This document shows, one piece after another, positions 61,186-64,000 of a stretch of DNA of 64,000 bases. The DNA comes from Zerene cesonia. Lineage: Eukaryota > Arthropoda > Insecta > Lepidoptera > Pieridae. Both the position numbers and the translations under genes were made by a program. The stretch is taken from positions 3,100,001-3,164,000 of the forward strand of contig NC_052118.1 of the NCBI RefSeq assembly GCF_012273895.1. Direction: 5' to 3'. The notes under the pieces were generated by a model. It was not told the origin of the DNA and searched no databases. It worked only from the letters and a program-made list of their open reading frames with translations. The number at the start of each line of letters is the position of its first letter. The first letter of the stretch is position 1.

Positions 61186-64000
61186 AAATGTAGTAATGAA
61201 AATGTTCGTGTCATAAATACAACTTTAGCATGTCCTTTCTACGTTAAAAGTGTTTTAACTATATAATATCTTAGTTCTACTACAAGTATCCTATCTTCAT
61301 ATATATTATTTAGAGTTTTAATAATATTCTCACCATCGTTATTAAATTTTAAAGATGTAGACTTTGTTTATATTTATCAAAACGCGATGACGAAGATTTA
61401 GTTCTTTGGACTCATAGCCGTAGTATAACATTTTATTCGAAAACAAACTTTATTGTCATTAATTTAAGGCTTAAAATGAAATCAAAAAGTTATGTCTTAA
61501 CTTGGGTGACCTGAATACTAGTATACAACACGCAATATGGCATTCTCATTATTCAGTGTCATAATTGGCTCTTACGTTAATTAGTTGCACACTTTAGGTA
61601 GGTTGGCATTCAAGCCAGAGTTTTGGGTTATTCATCGCATTAAAAAGGAAGGTAATTAATTACTTCAATGGTAAATGTTACTTAATTAAAAAATTTTTGA
61701 CCAACCAAAAGTTAAATGAAAAATTAAAGAGAAAGTGAATTTAGTTACAAATTATTTCCTTTTCATGAAAATTAAGCAAGCGAAGTGTGTATTAGACGTC
61801 CATTCAACTTTTGACAATGTTAAATTTTGGCTACAGTCCACTTTACAGGCGTAAAGCCTTAAAAAGAAATTCAGTGGCGCAATCTCTTGTTTTTAAAAGC
61901 GTCGGGACCGATTTAGAAAAAGCCTTTGTTTCTCTTTAGCATACCGACGGGCCCTCGTTGATTTAAGTACACAATAGAGCCTCTCTCACGTCTACACAAT
62001 ACCCGATAGCTTAGAAAGAACTCACAATAAAAATGTACAAAACAATGAAATTGAATGAAAATGAAGATACGAATTGCTTCTGACGTTTTTAATATTCCTT
62101 TGTCTTGTCAATACTATGTCGACATCGACGGTCGGTTTCTATTCCGTTATATTGCCGTTTCTTATTAAAAGCTCATATTTCATGTGCAGTTTGTGGGCAA
62201 TAAACATCATGTTTACGCGCCTGTAACAGTTGCTGGTCGTCGTCAATATAATTTATGTGTCGGTAAGGAAGATTCATTTTGCTTATTAATTTTCCGCGAG
62301 GTGTGGCCCGGGGCTGGAGCGAGCGAAGCGCTTTAATCACGTGGGGCCTTCGAAAAAGTCGTTATTATTCTGCTCCGTTAATACCTATCGATCTTTGTCC
62401 CATTCAGGTTTAGGTCGAGATTACTTTTCACTTCTTCATATCTAATATCGGATTTGGAAAGTCAATTTGTTTTAATCCTTTTATTTTAGAAGTAGTGATG
62501 TAGCTTTTGAAGCTAAAATTTTTGTGTTATTCGATTTATAGTGCAAAATGTAATCCAAGAATCGCTTTTTAATACAGCACCTTTAGTATAAAAATGAATA
62601 GTACAATTCTTTGACATCATTGAAGTGATAAAGCAAATTTCTCTTTGCAAATAAGTGTTATCTACCAATTTTACAAATTATTTACCGCTTCATATTTAAT
62701 ATATTTTTAGAGATCTCCATGTTTATAATTATATAAACAACCAATCAAATCTTTGCTCTTTGTAATATCAGTGTGGACATCCGTGGATTACGATGAGACT
62801 TAACAAATACGTGTTATATTCAGTATGAACAAGGACAAAAGACAAGGCTTGTGTGTTGTGTGTGAATCATAAAAAGTTCTTAACCTAATTCGTTTGTTTA
62901 TGCTATCGGAATCCGGTAGAAGTGAGAACAACAAAATGTTAATAGAAAATGGTTGCCTTTTATATCCTGATCGTTACTTTGTGGCGATTTTACGAAGAAA
63001 ATAAAACGTTACTCAAAACGAGAGGGCATTTTATTCATGTGATACCATAAATAACAAGGGCATGCTGGTTGCGTCGTAAACTTTTAATTGGTAGTATTTG
63101 GTTTATTTTAGCGTCGGTCACGATACCCCTCACGCGATACTAGGGCCCCTTTGTTCGGACCTCATTGTTTTACCTTAAACATCTTAGATAATGTCTTAAT
63201 GAATAGTTGCACGCTATTCGGAACGACATTTAATTACCCTTTATATATTAAGCTTTCATTAGCAAACGCGAGCCAATAAATACATAAAAATCCTACATTA
63301 AATTTAAAACTGAAATAAAACTTTATTAACAAAATGTCAACAACTGCGACGTCAAAAAATCATAAAATGAAACGCCATGTACGAAATTGTTGAATGGAAT
63401 TTACAGGAAACTCCAAACAATTTTTGCTCTGAATCTAAGCGACAACTTTTGGATAGGTGCGCTGCCAGCCAAGGGTGTTTGTTACTGCACAATATTGCGC
63501 GAGTGAAAAATGAATATAAGAATTATTCAATGCATATATAGAACGAGCGACTCGACACGGTCCTCGTTGTTAAAATCCCGCGCTTCAGTGAGAAACAAAG
63601 CTTTTGAACGCTTTCAAAATGTAATGTGTCGTAACACGCAACGCCCTTTAAATAACGCGACGCACGTTATAACAAAATAAATCAGTTTGGATCATTTCCC
63701 GGCTCCACGTAAACGTTGTGAGACCACGTTAAGCTCAGAGACTTGGCCTTTAAATGTGAGTAAATAAATCGTCTTCACAATGAAGTTAAGATGTAGCAAA
63801 ACGGCGACCCTTTCCTGCGCAAGTCTTTTATAATTTCAGAAATTCACATTCAAATTTTGCGCTTTCACAAATTACTTTTCTTTAATCTTTTTATGGATTG
63901 AAGATCGGCGTAATATGGTTAAAGTACTTTATCGTGTTTCGTACGGTGACTGAAGGGGCCAGAGATTTCCACCCCTCTTCAAGCAGGATATCCTATAATT

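Larger units (their letters stand above)
39618..64000. other. Gene-poor region upstream of Tsp2A, right part
   Basis: No gene could be supported on either strand. Recognised items are the listed repeats, two tRNA-derived elements, a (TA)n tract and short hairpins. GC-richer patches occur near 43650-43870, 48600-48770, 54090-54290, 56210-56530, 58340-58720, 59250-59790, 61830-62180 and 63540-63730, more densely than to the left. They carry stop codons in most frames and look non-coding. Confidence 0.5.

Overview
This is nuclear DNA from a lepidopteran insect, most likely a butterfly. Three things show this: the AT-rich background, the small exons with GT-AG introns, and several families of short interspersed repeats of the kind that fill butterfly and moth genomes. 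There is no prokaryotic gene structure, no CRISPR array and no intact transposase or reverse transcriptase frame. The family-level guess is an inference from repeat style; a species cannot be named from the sequence.

The one protein-coding gene I can support is on the minus strand between 16140 and 5748. Five coding exons (16140-16033, 9533-9336, 8628-8452, 6725-6540, 5828-5748) join in phase 0 at GT-AG junctions and give a 249-residue tetraspanin. It has four membrane segments, a CCG motif and four cysteines in the large loop. It resembles insect Tetraspanin 2A (Tsp2A), a smooth septate junction protein of the Drosophila midgut and Malpighian tubules. Just upstream of its start codon lie five GATA-factor cores within 64 bp (16197-16260), which fits a gut-type promoter. 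Intron 1 (about 6.5 kb) holds repeats and several GC-richer patches that could be enhancers.

Positions 1-5747 downstream of the gene, and about 16.3-64 kb upstream of it, hold no gene I can recognise. The second stretch, some 47 kb, is a gene-poor region of AT-rich DNA. It contains transposon debris, a 170-bp MITE with perfect 18-bp inverted ends, two tRNA-derived SINE types, simple repeats, an assembly gap of exactly 1000 N (38618-39617), and recurrent islands of higher GC content. The islands become dense from about 54 to 64 kb. They are the best candidates for conserved regulatory DNA, possibly belonging to a gene outside the window.

I found no evidence of a new multi-gene system. The observations most worth a second look are the GATA cluster at the Tsp2A promoter, the GC-rich islands, perfect short hairpins at 34505-34544 and 45601-45630, a CRE-containing palindrome at 21229-21242, and a tRNA-like element that still folds as a cloverleaf at 44325-44396.
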